A stretch of 64,000 bases of DNA from Pyrinomonadaceae bacterium (GTDB taxonomy: Bacteria; Acidobacteriota; Blastocatellia; Pyrinomonadales; Pyrinomonadaceae): the NCBI GenBank assembly GCA_026129865.1, contig JAHCHG010000002.1:432096-496095 (forward strand). The letters are read 5' to 3'. The position numbers and the translations under genes were made by a program. Positions 53,607 through 62,302 of the stretch are shown here, one piece after another. Under the pieces are notes generated by a model. The model ran no database searches. It saw only the letters and a list, made by a program, of their open reading frames with translations, and was not told the origin of the DNA. Numbering within the stretch: the first letter of the stretch is position 1; the number at the start of each line of letters is the position of its first letter.

Positions 53607-53739
53607 ATTCTAACCTTAAACTATTTCTTCAAAATAATTTAATGGAGCATCAATGGATTTTCAATCCGATGCATTCTTTCCCGATTTCGCTTTGTTTTAC
53701 AAAAATTCGAGTGTGAACATTTTCCCATCTTCTTTTTAC

Positions 53740-53767
53740 TTGACAAAGAGTGAACAAAAAGTCTAAA
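53740..53767 (+). promoter_or_regulatory. Candidate sigma70 promoter of the TetR gene
   Basis: Perfect -35 TTGACA (53740-53745), 16-nt spacer and TCTAAA as -10, placing transcription start near 53774, where the candidate operator begins. Confidence 0.5.
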
Positions 53768-53773
53768 AAAGAC

Positions 53774-53790
53774 GAACGCTTGTTTTTTAT
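53774..53790 (+). promoter_or_regulatory. Candidate TetR operator at the tetR start
   Basis: GAACGCTTGTTTTTTAT ends 2 nt before ATG 53793. The same 17-mer with three changes occurs inverted upstream of the TonB receptor (54505-54521). The shared core is AACGnnnGTT. Placement at the transcription start would give autorepression. Confidence 0.45.
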
Positions 53791-53792
53791 AA

Positions 53793-54458
53793 ATGCCGAA
53801 ATTAAGCCGCGCTGCGAAAAATTTAAGACGAACAACGATCGAGGACGCTGCGCGCGATCTCTTTATTAAGCAGGGCTTCCATGCAACGTCGATGCGCGAC
53901 ATTGCAAAAACCGCCGAAGTGTCGCTCGGTAATCTGTACAATTATTACGCAACAAAAGACGCGATCTTTGAATCGATAATTAACAATTACCAGCAGCAGA
54001 TCGATGAAAAGCTGCGTGTTATTTTTTCTCAAATCGACGAACCGCTCGAACCGGAAAGCCTTCGTCAAATGGGCGAAATGGTGGGAAATCTTGTCGATCA
54101 GCATTCCGATTTCTGGCTGTTAATGTATATCGACGTGCTTGAGTTTCAAAATCGGCATTTTCGCAAGATGTTCGACGGTTTGACCGACCGGTTTCAAAGA
54201 ATGTTCGGAGACAAGTTTGAACAGGCTAAGACACGCGGCGATCTTCGAACAGGCGTTGACCCGGCGACGGTTTTCACTGCGGCTTATATGCAGTTTTTCA
54301 ACTATTTTTTGGTCGAAAAGCTGTTCGGTGGTAACCGGCACTTGAATCTTTCGGACGATCAGGCTCTAAATTTTTTGACAAAGATCTTTGCCTACGGTCT
54401 TTTGAGCGAAACGAAGCTGGCGGATTATAAAAAATCAGTAAATAAGGCAATCGTGTAA
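53793..54458 (+). CDS. TetR/AcrR-family transcriptional regulator
   Basis: 221 residues. The N-terminal helix-turn-helix (about 10-60) reads TTIEDAARDLFIKQGFHATS and MRDIAKTAEVSLGNLYNYY, a clear TetR_N. The C-terminal domain is helical and holds the ligand and dimer interfaces; its sequence is not assigned to a subgroup. Neighbours, an outer-membrane receptor and acyl-chain enzymes, make an acyl-CoA or fatty-acid effector plausible (FadR/AcrR-like). The proposed operators are at 53774-53790 and 54505-54521. Confidence 0.9.
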   Translation: MPKLSRAAKNLRRTTIEDAARDLFIKQGFHATSMRDIAKTAEVSLGNLYNYYATKDAIFESIINNYQQQIDEKLRVIFSQIDEPLEPESLRQMGEMVGNLVDQHSDFWLLMYIDVLEFQNRHFRKMFDGLTDRFQRMFGDKFEQAKTRGDLRTGVDPATVFTAAYMQFFNYFLVEKLFGGNRHLNLSDDQALNFLTKIFAYGLLSETKLADYKKSVNKAIV

Positions 54459-54482
54459 GTTATTTATGAGAGAAACTGAAAG

Positions 54483-54511
54483 TTGCCTAAATTAATTTCT
54501 ACAAATAAAAA
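54483..54511 (+). promoter_or_regulatory. Candidate promoter of the large TonB receptor
   Basis: TTGCCT, 17-nt spacer, TAAAAA. The candidate TetR operator overlaps its -10 element. Confidence 0.4.
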
Positions 54512-54521
54512 ACGGACGTTC
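54505..54521 (-). promoter_or_regulatory. Candidate TetR operator before the TonB receptor
   Basis: On the plus strand ATAAAAAACGGACGTTC; inverted it reads GAACGTCCGTTTTTTAT, matching the tetR-upstream 17-mer at 14 of 17 positions. AACGGACGTT is itself a palindrome with a 2-nt centre. Confidence 0.45.
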
Positions 54522-54543
54522 ATTTTTCTTGAAGGAGTTTAGT

Positions 54544-57500
54544 ATGAATCGAATCAAAAACACATTGGCTGCGTTGGCGATATGTTTCGCCGCGGTAATT
54601 TCTGCATTTTCGCAAGGCACGACCGGGCAAATTTCCGGCACGGTCACCGATCCAGCCGGCGCGGTCATTCAGGGTGCGACGGTCACAATTGTCAATCTTG
54701 AGACCAATTTTTCTAGAACCTTAACAACCGGCAACGATGGGTTTTATTCATTTCAATTTCTCGCGCCGGGGCGGTATAAAATTGAAACAAAAGCAGAGGG
54801 TTTTCAAACGGTTAATACAGAAGTCGTCGTCAATATTACGCAAACCACGACTGTCGATGTACCTCTAAAGGTTGGCGGATCGCTCGACAGTACGGTCTAT
54901 GTATCGTCAGAAGCTCCGGTGCTGCAGCAAGAAACCTCGCAAACCGGGCGCGTTGTCGAAGGCGAAACTATTCGTCAACTTCCCCTTCCGACGCGAAATT
55001 TCCAACAACTTTTGACGCTTCAAGCTGGAGCGCAGTCTTCAGTTTCGAACAATACCGAGCTCGGTCGCGGCGATTCGACAATTACGGTCAACGGACAAAG
55101 AACAACTTCAAACAGCGTGAAAATAAATGGTGTTGATGCAAATTCTATCGGCACGAACTCAACTCCGAACATTGCAGTTCCCGCGAGCGATTCGCTTCAG
55201 GAATTTATCGTCCAAACTTCTCTTTATGACGCTTCAAACGGCAGAAACGCTGGTGGAAACGTCGAAGCGGTAACACGCAGCGGTTCTAATGATTTTCACG
55301 GAAATTTGTATTATTTCTTCCGCGATAAGAATCTGAATGCGAACGAACCTTTTATTAAAGCACGCGGAATAGAACGTCCGGTTTTGACAAGAAATCAATA
55401 CGGCATAACGCTCGGCGGTCCGATCGTTAAAGACCGCGCGTTTTTCTTCGGCTCGTATCAAGGCACACGCGAACGCAATGGACTTTCGCTGGCAAATAGT
55501 TTGACATTTCCTTCAATTCCGGTTGGTTTGACCGACACAAATCGAACGGCGGCGCAGCTTGCGGCAACTTTCGGCGTGGCGGCGGTCAATCCCGTTTCAT
55601 TGACGATCTTGAATGCGCGTCTGCCGAACGGTCAATTTGCAATTCCTTCATCCGGCGCAACTTCAGCCGCCGCGAATTGTCCGCTCATTTTACTCGGCGG
55701 AAATGCGAATCGCTGTCCGATTTCGACACCGCTGACTGGGCTTTCCAGATTTACGGAAAATCAGTTTAACGCCAACGCCGACGTAAATATTGCCGATAAT
55801 CACACATTTTCGAGCAAGATTTTCTTTGCGGATAATCCGACAACGCAGGCAAATTACAACTTCGCGGGTTTAGGAAACGGCACTTCGCAACTTCCGGGTT
55901 TCGGCGGTGATCTTTCGATCAAACAAACTCTTTTGTCTTTCACAGACACATACATAATCAATTCAAACATCAGCAATCAAGCGCGTTTCGGTTTCAATCG
56001 TCTGCTTGTAACGAGCGTTCCGCAAGAACCTTTTACGGCGGCGCAACTCGGAATTACAAGTCCTTTGCAAAATCTTTTCCCGGGTGCGCCGACTTTGACG
56101 GTTGCCGGATTGGACGCAAATTTTGCGTTCGGTTCGTCGGTTTTAGCCGATCAGTCTTCGCGGATCAACGGTTATAATTTGCAGGACACGGTCTCCATCG
56201 TCAGCGGAAAACACCGCATTAGAGTCGGCGGCGAATTTCGCTATTCGACCGTTAAATTCTATTTCAACTCGTTTTCGCGCGGGCAGGTCATCTTTTCAAG
56301 CTTCAATAATTTCCTGACCGGAACCGGAACTTCGATCATCGGTTCGGGCGTTTTCGACCGCTCATTTAAGGTCAAAGATTTTAGTGCGTTTGTTCAGGAC
56401 GATTATAAAATTACTGATCGTTTGTCCCTGAATTTAGGCTTACGCTACGATTTTTACGGTCTCCCTGTCGAAGAACAAGGCAGATTGGTCAATTTTCTGC
56501 CCGATCAATTAGTCGTTGGAACAACGGCAAATCCCGCGCCGCCGCCGAACGGTTTGGTGCAGGCGGCAGGCGGACAGCTTGCGGGAGTTCCGACGGTTGA
56601 AAAAACTCTCGTTCCTACCGACAAAAACAATTTCGCGCCGCGCATCGGTTTTGCATACCGCGTGGACGAAGCCGGAAAACTCGTCGTTCGCGGCGGTTAC
56701 GGAATTTATTACGACCGTATTTCGACTCGGTTTGCCAACACGCAGCTTTTCAATTTTCCCTATCTCGGATTAGGAATCGGACTTCCCGGACTTTTGCGAA
56801 CATTCGCCGATCCGTTCGTTCCGATCCCGCAGCCTTCGGCTTTTCCGACCGCCGCGACGATTCCTTCGCCGCTCGGTCCGATCGCTCCGTTTGTCGGCGT
56901 TCCGGTCAGCGGAGTTTTCGTTGATCCGAATCTGGAAACTCCTTATGTCCAGCAATATAATCTCGGCGCACAATGGGAATTTGCGAAAAATACTGTTCTG
57001 GAAGTCGGCTATGTCGGCAATAAAGGAACGCATCTTTTGCAGATAATTACGCTCAATCAGCCGGTTTATAACCGCACGACGAATAGTTTTTCGCCGCCGC
57101 TTGCCGCCGGAAGTATTATTTCGACAAATAAAAATGTAACGGGCGGAGTTCAGCAGGTTCAAACGACTTCAAACTCGAATTTCAACTCGCTGCAAGTCAG
57201 CTTAACCAAGCGTTTTTCAAAAGGTTTGCAGGTTTTGGGCGCATATACTTACGGGCGTTCGTTCGATTATTATTCGGGCGCGTCAATCAATGAATTGACG
57301 AACATTCCGGGCGATCAATTCGATTGGAGCAAAAATTACGGACGTTCCGATTTCAACCGCGATCAGCGGCTTGTCATCAGCGGCGTTTACGATCTGCCCA
57401 AATATAACTCGGATTCTACAGCGGCAAAATACCTTTTGAACAATTGGCAAATCGCCGGAATCGCGGTTTTCCAAACTGGTTTGCCGTTTTCGGTAATTGA

Positions 57501-57939
57501 TAATCCGGGCAACGCTGTCATCAGCCGTGCCAATTATAATCCGGCATTCAGCGGAAATATCTATACAAGCGGCGATGTTTCAAACCGTTTGAACGGATAT
57601 TTTGCGACCGGCGCATTCGTAACATCGCGTCCGCGGCTTGACGGCACAAGTGTCGGCGTTGTGAACAATCCGACCTTCGATCCCAACGCGCCTTTCGGCA
57701 ATACGCCGCGAAATGCGTTCACGGGACCGGGACAGAAAAACATCGATTTTTCGATCATCAAACTGCTCCCGTTCACCGAGCGTTTTCGCGGCGAAGCGCG
57801 TGTTGAGATGTTCAATGTTTTCAACTGGGTCAATTATGCAAACCCCGTAAACAACATCGCGCTCGGCAATTTCGGACAAATCACCAGCGCCTCGACCGGA
57901 CCGCGCGTAATTCAGCTTGGGTTTAAATTGAATTTTTAG
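54544..57939 (+). CDS. Oar-like TonB-dependent receptor with carboxypeptidase-regulatory domain
   Basis: 1131 residues from ATG 54544, set by AAGGAG (54532-54537); a TTG at 54529 also opens the frame. The signal peptide ends near SAFSQG (about 24). The carboxypeptidase-regulatory-like domain (about 27-115) carries ISGTVTDPAGAVIQGATV and GFYSFQFLAPGRYKI. A plug domain (about 120-250) and a 22-stranded-type barrel with repeated aromatic strands follow, closing in LGFKLNF. Size and architecture are those of the acidobacterial Oar/TonB receptors for large or hydrophobic ligands. It is preceded by a candidate TetR operator. Its stop codon lies inside the end of a 25-bp inverted-repeat element. Confidence 0.9.
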   Translation: MNRIKNTLAALAICFAAVISAFSQGTTGQISGTVTDPAGAVIQGATVTIVNLETNFSRTLTTGNDGFYSFQFLAPGRYKIETKAEGFQTVNTEVVVNITQTTTVDVPLKVGGSLDSTVYVSSEAPVLQQETSQTGRVVEGETIRQLPLPTRNFQQLLTLQAGAQSSVSNNTELGRGDSTITVNGQRTTSNSVKINGVDANSIGTNSTPNIAVPASDSLQEFIVQTSLYDASNGRNAGGNVEAVTRSGSNDFHGNLYYFFRDKNLNANEPFIKARGIERPVLTRNQYGITLGGPIVKDRAFFFGSYQGTRERNGLSLANSLTFPSIPVGLTDTNRTAAQLAATFGVAAVNPVSLTILNARLPNGQFAIPSSGATSAAANCPLILLGGNANRCPISTPLTGLSRFTENQFNANADVNIADNHTFSSKIFFADNPTTQANYNFAGLGNGTSQLPGFGGDLSIKQTLLSFTDTYIINSNISNQARFGFNRLLVTSVPQEPFTAAQLGITSPLQNLFPGAPTLTVAGLDANFAFGSSVLADQSSRINGYNLQDTVSIVSGKHRIRVGGEFRYSTVKFYFNSFSRGQVIFSSFNNFLTGTGTSIIGSGVFDRSFKVKDFSAFVQDDYKITDRLSLNLGLRYDFYGLPVEEQGRLVNFLPDQLVVGTTANPAPPPNGLVQAAGGQLAGVPTVEKTLVPTDKNNFAPRIGFAYRVDEAGKLVVRGGYGIYYDRISTRFANTQLFNFPYLGLGIGLPGLLRTFADPFVPIPQPSAFPTAATIPSPLGPIAPFVGVPVSGVFVDPNLETPYVQQYNLGAQWEFAKNTVLEVGYVGNKGTHLLQIITLNQPVYNRTTNSFSPPLAAGSIISTNKNVTGGVQQVQTTSNSNFNSLQVSLTKRFSKGLQVLGAYTYGRSFDYYSGASINELTNIPGDQFDWSKNYGRSDFNRDQRLVISGVYDLPKYNSDSTAAKYLLNNWQIAGIAVFQTGLPFSVIDNPGNAVISRANYNPAFSGNIYTSGDVSNRLNGYFATGAFVTSRPRLDGTSVGVVNNPTFDPNAPFGNTPRNAFTGPGQKNIDFSIIKLLPFTERFRGEARVEMFNVFNWVNYANPVNNIALGNFGQITSASTGPRVIQLGFKLNF

Positions 57940-58075
57940 ACCGATTGGAGCGCAAGCGGCTCGCTTGCATGAGCGCAGAGCGCGAACAAGCCTTTGCTTC
58001 GAATAAACTTGATTTTACGCAAACTCTTTTGCGTTCTATCGAACGCATGCAAGCGAGCCGCTTGCGCTCCGGTCT
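57938..58075. repeat. Palindromic element with 25-bp perfect inverted arms
   Basis: Arm 57947-57971 (core GCGCAAGCGGCTCGCTTGC) is perfectly inverted at 58046-58070. Outer AGACC (57938-57942) and GGTCT (58071-58075) extend it with a 4-nt bulge. There is about 74 bp between the arms. The left tip overlaps the receptor stop codon, and the right tip ends 10 nt before the next ATG. The hydrolase start at 58086 therefore lies after the element, not inside it. Confidence 0.85.
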
Positions 58076-58085
58076 TAAAGAAATA

Positions 58086-58892
58086 ATGAATTTATTTTAC
58101 GAAACTCTCGGCACGGGTGAACCCTTAATTTTGATTCCCGGTTTTGCTTCGGGAGCGTGGACTTGGTTTAAGCAAAGCGAGGATTTATCGAAGGATTTTC
58201 AAATCATAACTTTCGATCCGCGCGGCATCGGGCGTTCAAAAACGTCGGACGAAGATTTACAAAACTTATCAATCGAAGTTTTTGTGAAAGACATTTTGCA
58301 AATCTTGGACGAACTTAAGGTCGAAAAAGCGAATGTTTTAGGCGCGAGTTTCGGCGGATTCGTCGCACAGGAGTTTGCGCTTTCATTTCCTGAAAGACTG
58401 AATAAATTGATCTTAGCTTGCACGAGTTACGGGGGCGCAAAACACGTTAAACCCGACATTGAAATTTTGCGCTCCTTTACACCCGACCCGGCTTTAACGC
58501 ATACCGAACAGATAAGAAAATTTCTGCGTCCGGCGTTTACGGAAGAATTTAACCAAAATTGCTCCGACATGGTTGAAAAAGTCTGCCGTCTGCGCGAGGA
58601 AAACGAGGTCGCTGAAGCAGTTTACACGGCACAGTTGGAAACCGCTTTTACATTCAATTTTGAAGATAGAGTCAGCAAAATTTCAGCCGAAACTTTAATT
58701 ATTACAGGCGATAAAGATTCCGTCGTGCCGATGGGAAATTCGCTGAATCTTGCTGATAAAATTCCGAATGCAAAACTTAAAATTATCAAAAATGGCAGTC
58801 ATTTGTTTTTTATAGAGAATGCCGAGGAATTTAATCGAGCTGTGAAAGAATTTTTGTCAGAACCACCTGCGGTAGCGGGTGGTTTAACGTAA
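58086..58892 (+). CDS. Alpha/beta hydrolase with repeat-encoded C-terminus
   Basis: 268 residues from ATG 58086; the longer frame to 57945 is translated repeat DNA. The fold shows oxyanion-loop GFASGAWTW, nucleophile S88 in GASFGG, D211 in GDKDSVVP and H239 in GSHLF. The substrate is an ester, lactone or acyl thioester; no specificity is visible. The last ten residues, EPPAVAGGLT, are encoded by the palindromic repeat that follows, so the native protein probably ended earlier. It lies between the TonB receptor and the KAS-III-like gene. Confidence 0.85.
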   Translation: MNLFYETLGTGEPLILIPGFASGAWTWFKQSEDLSKDFQIITFDPRGIGRSKTSDEDLQNLSIEVFVKDILQILDELKVEKANVLGASFGGFVAQEFALSFPERLNKLILACTSYGGAKHVKPDIEILRSFTPDPALTHTEQIRKFLRPAFTEEFNQNCSDMVEKVCRLREENEVAEAVYTAQLETAFTFNFEDRVSKISAETLIITGDKDSVVPMGNSLNLADKIPNAKLKIIKNGSHLFFIENAEEFNRAVKEFLSEPPAVAGGLT

Positions 58893-58949
58893 AAATCAAG
58901 GCTTTTAGCAAGCAATCTTTAACCATCCGCTACCACAGATGGTTCTGAC
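58856..58949. repeat. PPAVAGG-family palindromic repeat
   Basis: Left arm 58856-58885 (core CACCTGCGGTAGCGGGTGG) and inverse right arm 58921-58949 (ACCATCCGCTACCACAGATG). Same family as the 42192-42572 array. The left arm runs into the hydrolase gene and supplies its stop; the right arm ends 3 nt before the ATG of the KAS-III-like gene. Confidence 0.85.
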
Positions 58950-58952
58950 CTT

Positions 58953-59945
58953 ATGAGAAACGCAAAAATTATCGGAACAGGAATTTCCGTTCCCGAAAAA
59001 GTTTTAACCAACGCCGATCTGAGCGAAATGCTTGGCGAAGACATCACGGATTTTGTCGTCAACAATCTCGGAATCGAAGAACGCCACATTCTTGCCGATG
59101 ACGAAAGCGCGGCAGACATTGCTACAATTGCGGCGGAAAATGCGTTGAAAGACGCTGGAATTTCGGCGGAAGATTTGGATCTGATCATTGTAGCAACCGA
59201 CACGCCGGAATATCTTTCACCCGGAACTTCGGTGGTCGTTCAGCATCGCATCGGCGCGAAAAACGCCGGAACATTTGACACGAACGCTGCTTGCGCCGGA
59301 TTCGTAACGGCTTTTGATACGGCGTGTAAATACATTATCGCCGACGCAAATTATAAAAACATTCTGGTTATCGGCGTTTACGCAATGACGAAATTTCTCG
59401 ATTGGACAGAAAAGAAAACCGCGACAATCTTCGCCGACGGCGCGAGCGCAATTGTTCTTCAAACCACAAACGACGGCAAAACGGGAGTTTTGACGTCCAA
59501 ACTCGAGGCGTTAGGCGAATATAGCGATTTTCTCGGCATCTTCGCGGGCGGCTCGAAAACGCCGGTAACAAAGGAAGTTTTGGAAAACGGCTATTACAAC
59601 AAAGTTCGCTTTGCAAAAAGAACGCCGCCGGAGATAAATTTTGAAGGCTGGCAGAGAATCGTCAAAGAATTATTAAACCGCATCGAACTTACGCTCGACG
59701 ACGTTGATCTTTTCCTCTGGACGCAAGTAAATCTTTCGACAATCAGAGATGTGATGAACGGCTTGGAACAGTCGATGGAAAAAACGCACACGATTATGCA
59801 GAAATGGGGCTACACGGGTTCGGCGTGTATTCCGATGGTTTTGCACGACGCGCTTCGTAACGGAAAATTAAAACGCGGCGATATTATTGTTTTCTGCGCG
59901 TCCGGCGGCGGAATAAATATGGCGGCGATGGTTTTTCGATTTTAA
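58953..59945 (+). CDS. KAS-III/thiolase-fold enzyme with atypical catalytic residues
   Basis: 330 residues in the FabH (beta-ketoacyl-ACP synthase III) group. The nucleophile C114 is present in NAACAGF, and the C-terminal GGGINMAAMVFRF is normal. The other two catalytic residues are replaced: the family His of the H-Q-A-N motif is T257 (LFLWTQVN), and the Asn of G-N-T is Y287 (KWGYTGSACIP). It thus can form an acyl-cysteine but lacks the usual decarboxylation apparatus. It may be an acyltransferase, hydrolase or novel condensing enzyme. Its position between hydrolases, an acyl-CoA ligase and a hydratase points to acyl-chain chemistry. No ribosome binding site is visible before ATG 58953. Confidence 0.8.
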   Translation: MRNAKIIGTGISVPEKVLTNADLSEMLGEDITDFVVNNLGIEERHILADDESAADIATIAAENALKDAGISAEDLDLIIVATDTPEYLSPGTSVVVQHRIGAKNAGTFDTNAACAGFVTAFDTACKYIIADANYKNILVIGVYAMTKFLDWTEKKTATIFADGASAIVLQTTNDGKTGVLTSKLEALGEYSDFLGIFAGGSKTPVTKEVLENGYYNKVRFAKRTPPEINFEGWQRIVKELLNRIELTLDDVDLFLWTQVNLSTIRDVMNGLEQSMEKTHTIMQKWGYTGSACIPMVLHDALRNGKLKRGDIIVFCASGGGINMAAMVFRF

Positions 59946-59950
59946 GTTCG

Positions 59951-60266
59951 GAGTTACGGCTTTAGCCGTTAAATAGGCGGGATGGGGTTAAACTGTTTTT
60001 TTTAGTTACATTTTTGTGTGCGAGCGTTCTTCACGCCTGAAGGCGTAACTCTGACTTTCGCGCCTGAAGGCGTAACTCTGACTTTAACGTCTGAAGGCGT
60101 AACTCTGGTTTTCAAGCCGGTATCGTGTTCAGAGTTACGGCTTTAGCCGTTAGATAGGCGGGATGGGGTTAAACTGTTTTTTTAGTTACATTTTTGTGTG
60201 CGGGCGTCTTTCACGCCTGAAGGCGTAACTCTTACTTTCACGCCTGAAGGCGTTACTCTGAGCTTT
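59951..60266. repeat. Duplicated palindromic repeat block (GAGTTACGG family)
   Basis: Two copies of a unit begin with GAGTTACGGCTTTAGCCG (59951 and 60132, offset 181). Each then has GGCGGGATGGGGTTAAACTG, an AT-rich stretch, and several CGCCTGAAGGCGTAACTC units that pair with the beginning. Four or five of the short units are present in total. The block occupies the whole spacer before the acyl-CoA ligase gene. A related family stands at 63630-63790. Confidence 0.8.
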
Positions 60267-60273
60267 TATTGGG

Positions 60274-62007
60274 ATGAAGTTTCAAAACATTTACCAATTG
60301 TTTCGAGAACAAAGCGCTAAACATCGCGGCGAAGCGGTTTTTTATGCGCGGGAAAACGATGCTTGGAAATCACAGAATTGGGAAAATTTTCAAAGTCAGG
60401 TCGAAGATTTCGCGTGTGCTCTTTTGGCGAAAGGTTTGACGCGCGGCGCGTCAGTGGCGATTCTTGCGGGAAATATTCCGGAATGGACCATCGTTGATCT
60501 GGCGACGATCGTGGCGGGCGGCGTGGGTGTCGGGATCTATCCGACGAGTTCGAGGGATCAGTGTAAGTATATTATTGATCATTCCGACGCGGAGTTTGTT
60601 TTTGTTGATTCAAACATTCACCTCGAAAAGATAACTGACATCGGCGAACCATTACCAAATCTGAAGGAAATTATTTGTTTGGAAGAAACCGAAGAATTTT
60701 CATTTGAGGCGGTCTCAAAATACGACAAAGGTAGATTGTTAGGATTCGGATCATCAATCGAAGTAAAAGAAATCCCAATCACAAAGTATGAAGATTTTCT
60801 CGATTTCGGCAGACAATACCGCGATGAATTTTTGCCCAAAGTCGAAGAGCTTGGCTCAAACGCACAACCTGAAGACATTGCGATAATGGTTTACACAAGC
60901 GGTACGACCGGAAAGCCGAAGGGCGCGATGCTTTCGCACAAATATATTTTGAATTCGTGTGAATCACTGAAGAGATCCGTGCCGATCTTTTACGAAGACG
61001 TAACGCTTTCATACTTGCCGGGCTGCCATGTCGCCGAGCGAATTTCGGGAATTTATAATCGCCTTTATAACGGAACAAGCGCGTATTTTGTTGACGATCT
61101 GTCGCGGCTTTACGAATATATGCTCGAAGTCAAACCGACGGTTTTTGCAAGTTTGCCGAGATTTTTTGAAAAGATTTATGCGAAAGTCGTTTCCGAATTC
61201 GGCGCAAACGCGAGCGAACAGAATTTGAAAGACGCTTTCGGCGGAAATGTCCGTTTATTAACAAGCGGCGGCGCACCTTTGCCAGAGAAAATCGCACAGT
61301 TTTTTACGGACAGAAATCTGCCGATCTTGCAGGCTTACGGTTTGACGGAAAATATCTGCGTCGCGTTTAATACGGTTGAAAATCTGAAGTTCGGCACGGT
61401 CGGAAAACCGATGCCGATGTGCGATGTGAAGATTGCGGCGGACGGCGAAATTCTCGTGAAAAGTCCGATGATGTTTTCCGGTTACTACAAAGAACCGCAA
61501 AAAACGGCGGAAATGTTCGATGAAAACGGCTGGCTGAAAACGGGCGATCTCGGCGAACTCGACACGGACGGTTTTTTGAAAATTACGGGGCGCAAAAAGG
61601 AAATTATCGTTTTGTCGTCGGGCAAAAACGTCGCGCCCGCTTTGACGGAAAATCTGGTCAAGGAGAATCATCTCGTTTCGCAATGTTTCCTGCACGGCGA
61701 CGGTCGAAGTTACTGCATCGCGCTCATTACCTTAAATCAAGCAGAAGTCGAAGCGTTTGCGAAAGCGAAAGAAATTAAGTTTGAAAACTTTGAAGAATTG
61801 ACGGGCAATGAGCAAATTTATTCTTCAATTAAAGCAACCGTCGAATGCGCAAATGCAAAACTTTCTTCGCCCGAACAGATCAAAAAGTTTAAGATTCTGG
61901 AACGCGATTTTTCGGCGGAAATGGATGAAATTACGCCGACGATGAAAGTGAAAAGAAATGTCGTGAGTAGTCGATTTAAGAATGTTATAGATGGGCTGTA
62001 TCTGTAA
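60274..62007 (+). CDS. Long-chain fatty acid-CoA ligase (AMP-binding)
   Basis: 577 residues. It activates a fatty acid via acyl-AMP to acyl-CoA. The P-loop is YTSGTTGKPKGAML (about 209-222), followed by LPGCHVAERISG, the AMP-binding YGLTEN (about 361-366), and GDLGELDTDGFLKITGRKKE (about 425-445), which holds the hinge Asp and the catalytic C-domain. The order LPRFFEKIYAK is typical of the FadD15/LACS branch. It is likely cytoplasmic, or peripheral on the membrane. It lies in the acyl-chain cluster; the start is ATG 60274 directly after the repeat block. Confidence 0.92.
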   Translation: MKFQNIYQLFREQSAKHRGEAVFYARENDAWKSQNWENFQSQVEDFACALLAKGLTRGASVAILAGNIPEWTIVDLATIVAGGVGVGIYPTSSRDQCKYIIDHSDAEFVFVDSNIHLEKITDIGEPLPNLKEIICLEETEEFSFEAVSKYDKGRLLGFGSSIEVKEIPITKYEDFLDFGRQYRDEFLPKVEELGSNAQPEDIAIMVYTSGTTGKPKGAMLSHKYILNSCESLKRSVPIFYEDVTLSYLPGCHVAERISGIYNRLYNGTSAYFVDDLSRLYEYMLEVKPTVFASLPRFFEKIYAKVVSEFGANASEQNLKDAFGGNVRLLTSGGAPLPEKIAQFFTDRNLPILQAYGLTENICVAFNTVENLKFGTVGKPMPMCDVKIAADGEILVKSPMMFSGYYKEPQKTAEMFDENGWLKTGDLGELDTDGFLKITGRKKEIIVLSSGKNVAPALTENLVKENHLVSQCFLHGDGRSYCIALITLNQAEVEAFAKAKEIKFENFEELTGNEQIYSSIKATVECANAKLSSPEQIKKFKILERDFSAEMDEITPTMKVKRNVVSSRFKNVIDGLYL

Positions 62008-62017
62008 CATAATTTTT

Positions 62018-62302
62018 ATGAAAGCCTTAAAACTTACGCTAATAATAACAATTTGTCTTGTGAGTTTAGTAGCGCTTTATCTTGGTTTTGTATTTCTGGT
62101 AGGTTCGGGTTTTATTTTTGCCGGCGATATTGATTTAACAGAAGAACAACGGAATACAGCTCAAAAATGGATTGTTTTGGGCAGATTATTCGGATTGATC
62201 TTGATGTCAGTTTCGTTCTTTGCGCTAATTTCGAGCGGCAGGATTTCGGATTGGCTCTCGAACCGGATCGAAAAAAGATCTGAAATTCAATTAAAATTAT
62301 GA
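62018..62302 (+). CDS. Small membrane protein
   Basis: 94 residues from ATG 62018 (the longer frame opens at TTG 61991, inside the previous gene). Two hydrophobic spans lie near 6-30 and 50-75, with a short basic tail (NRIEKRSEIQLKL). No motif is recognised. The stop overlaps the start of the next gene as ATGA, so the two are translated together. Confidence 0.65.
   Translation: MKALKLTLIITICLVSLVALYLGFVFLVGSGFIFAGDIDLTEEQRNTAQKWIVLGRLFGLILMSVSFFALISSGRISDWLSNRIEKRSEIQLKL

Noticed and set aside
57945-58085. N-terminal 47-residue extension of the alpha/beta hydrolase
   Set aside because: It is the translation of the 25-bp inverted-repeat element; the family N-terminus begins at ATG 58086.
58086-62007. 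OleABCD long-chain olefin cluster
   Set aside because: The presence of a thiolase-fold enzyme, hydrolase and AMP ligase suggested it, but the KAS-III lacks the OleA His and Asn, the ligase looks like long-chain acyl-CoA synthetase and no OleD reductase is present.
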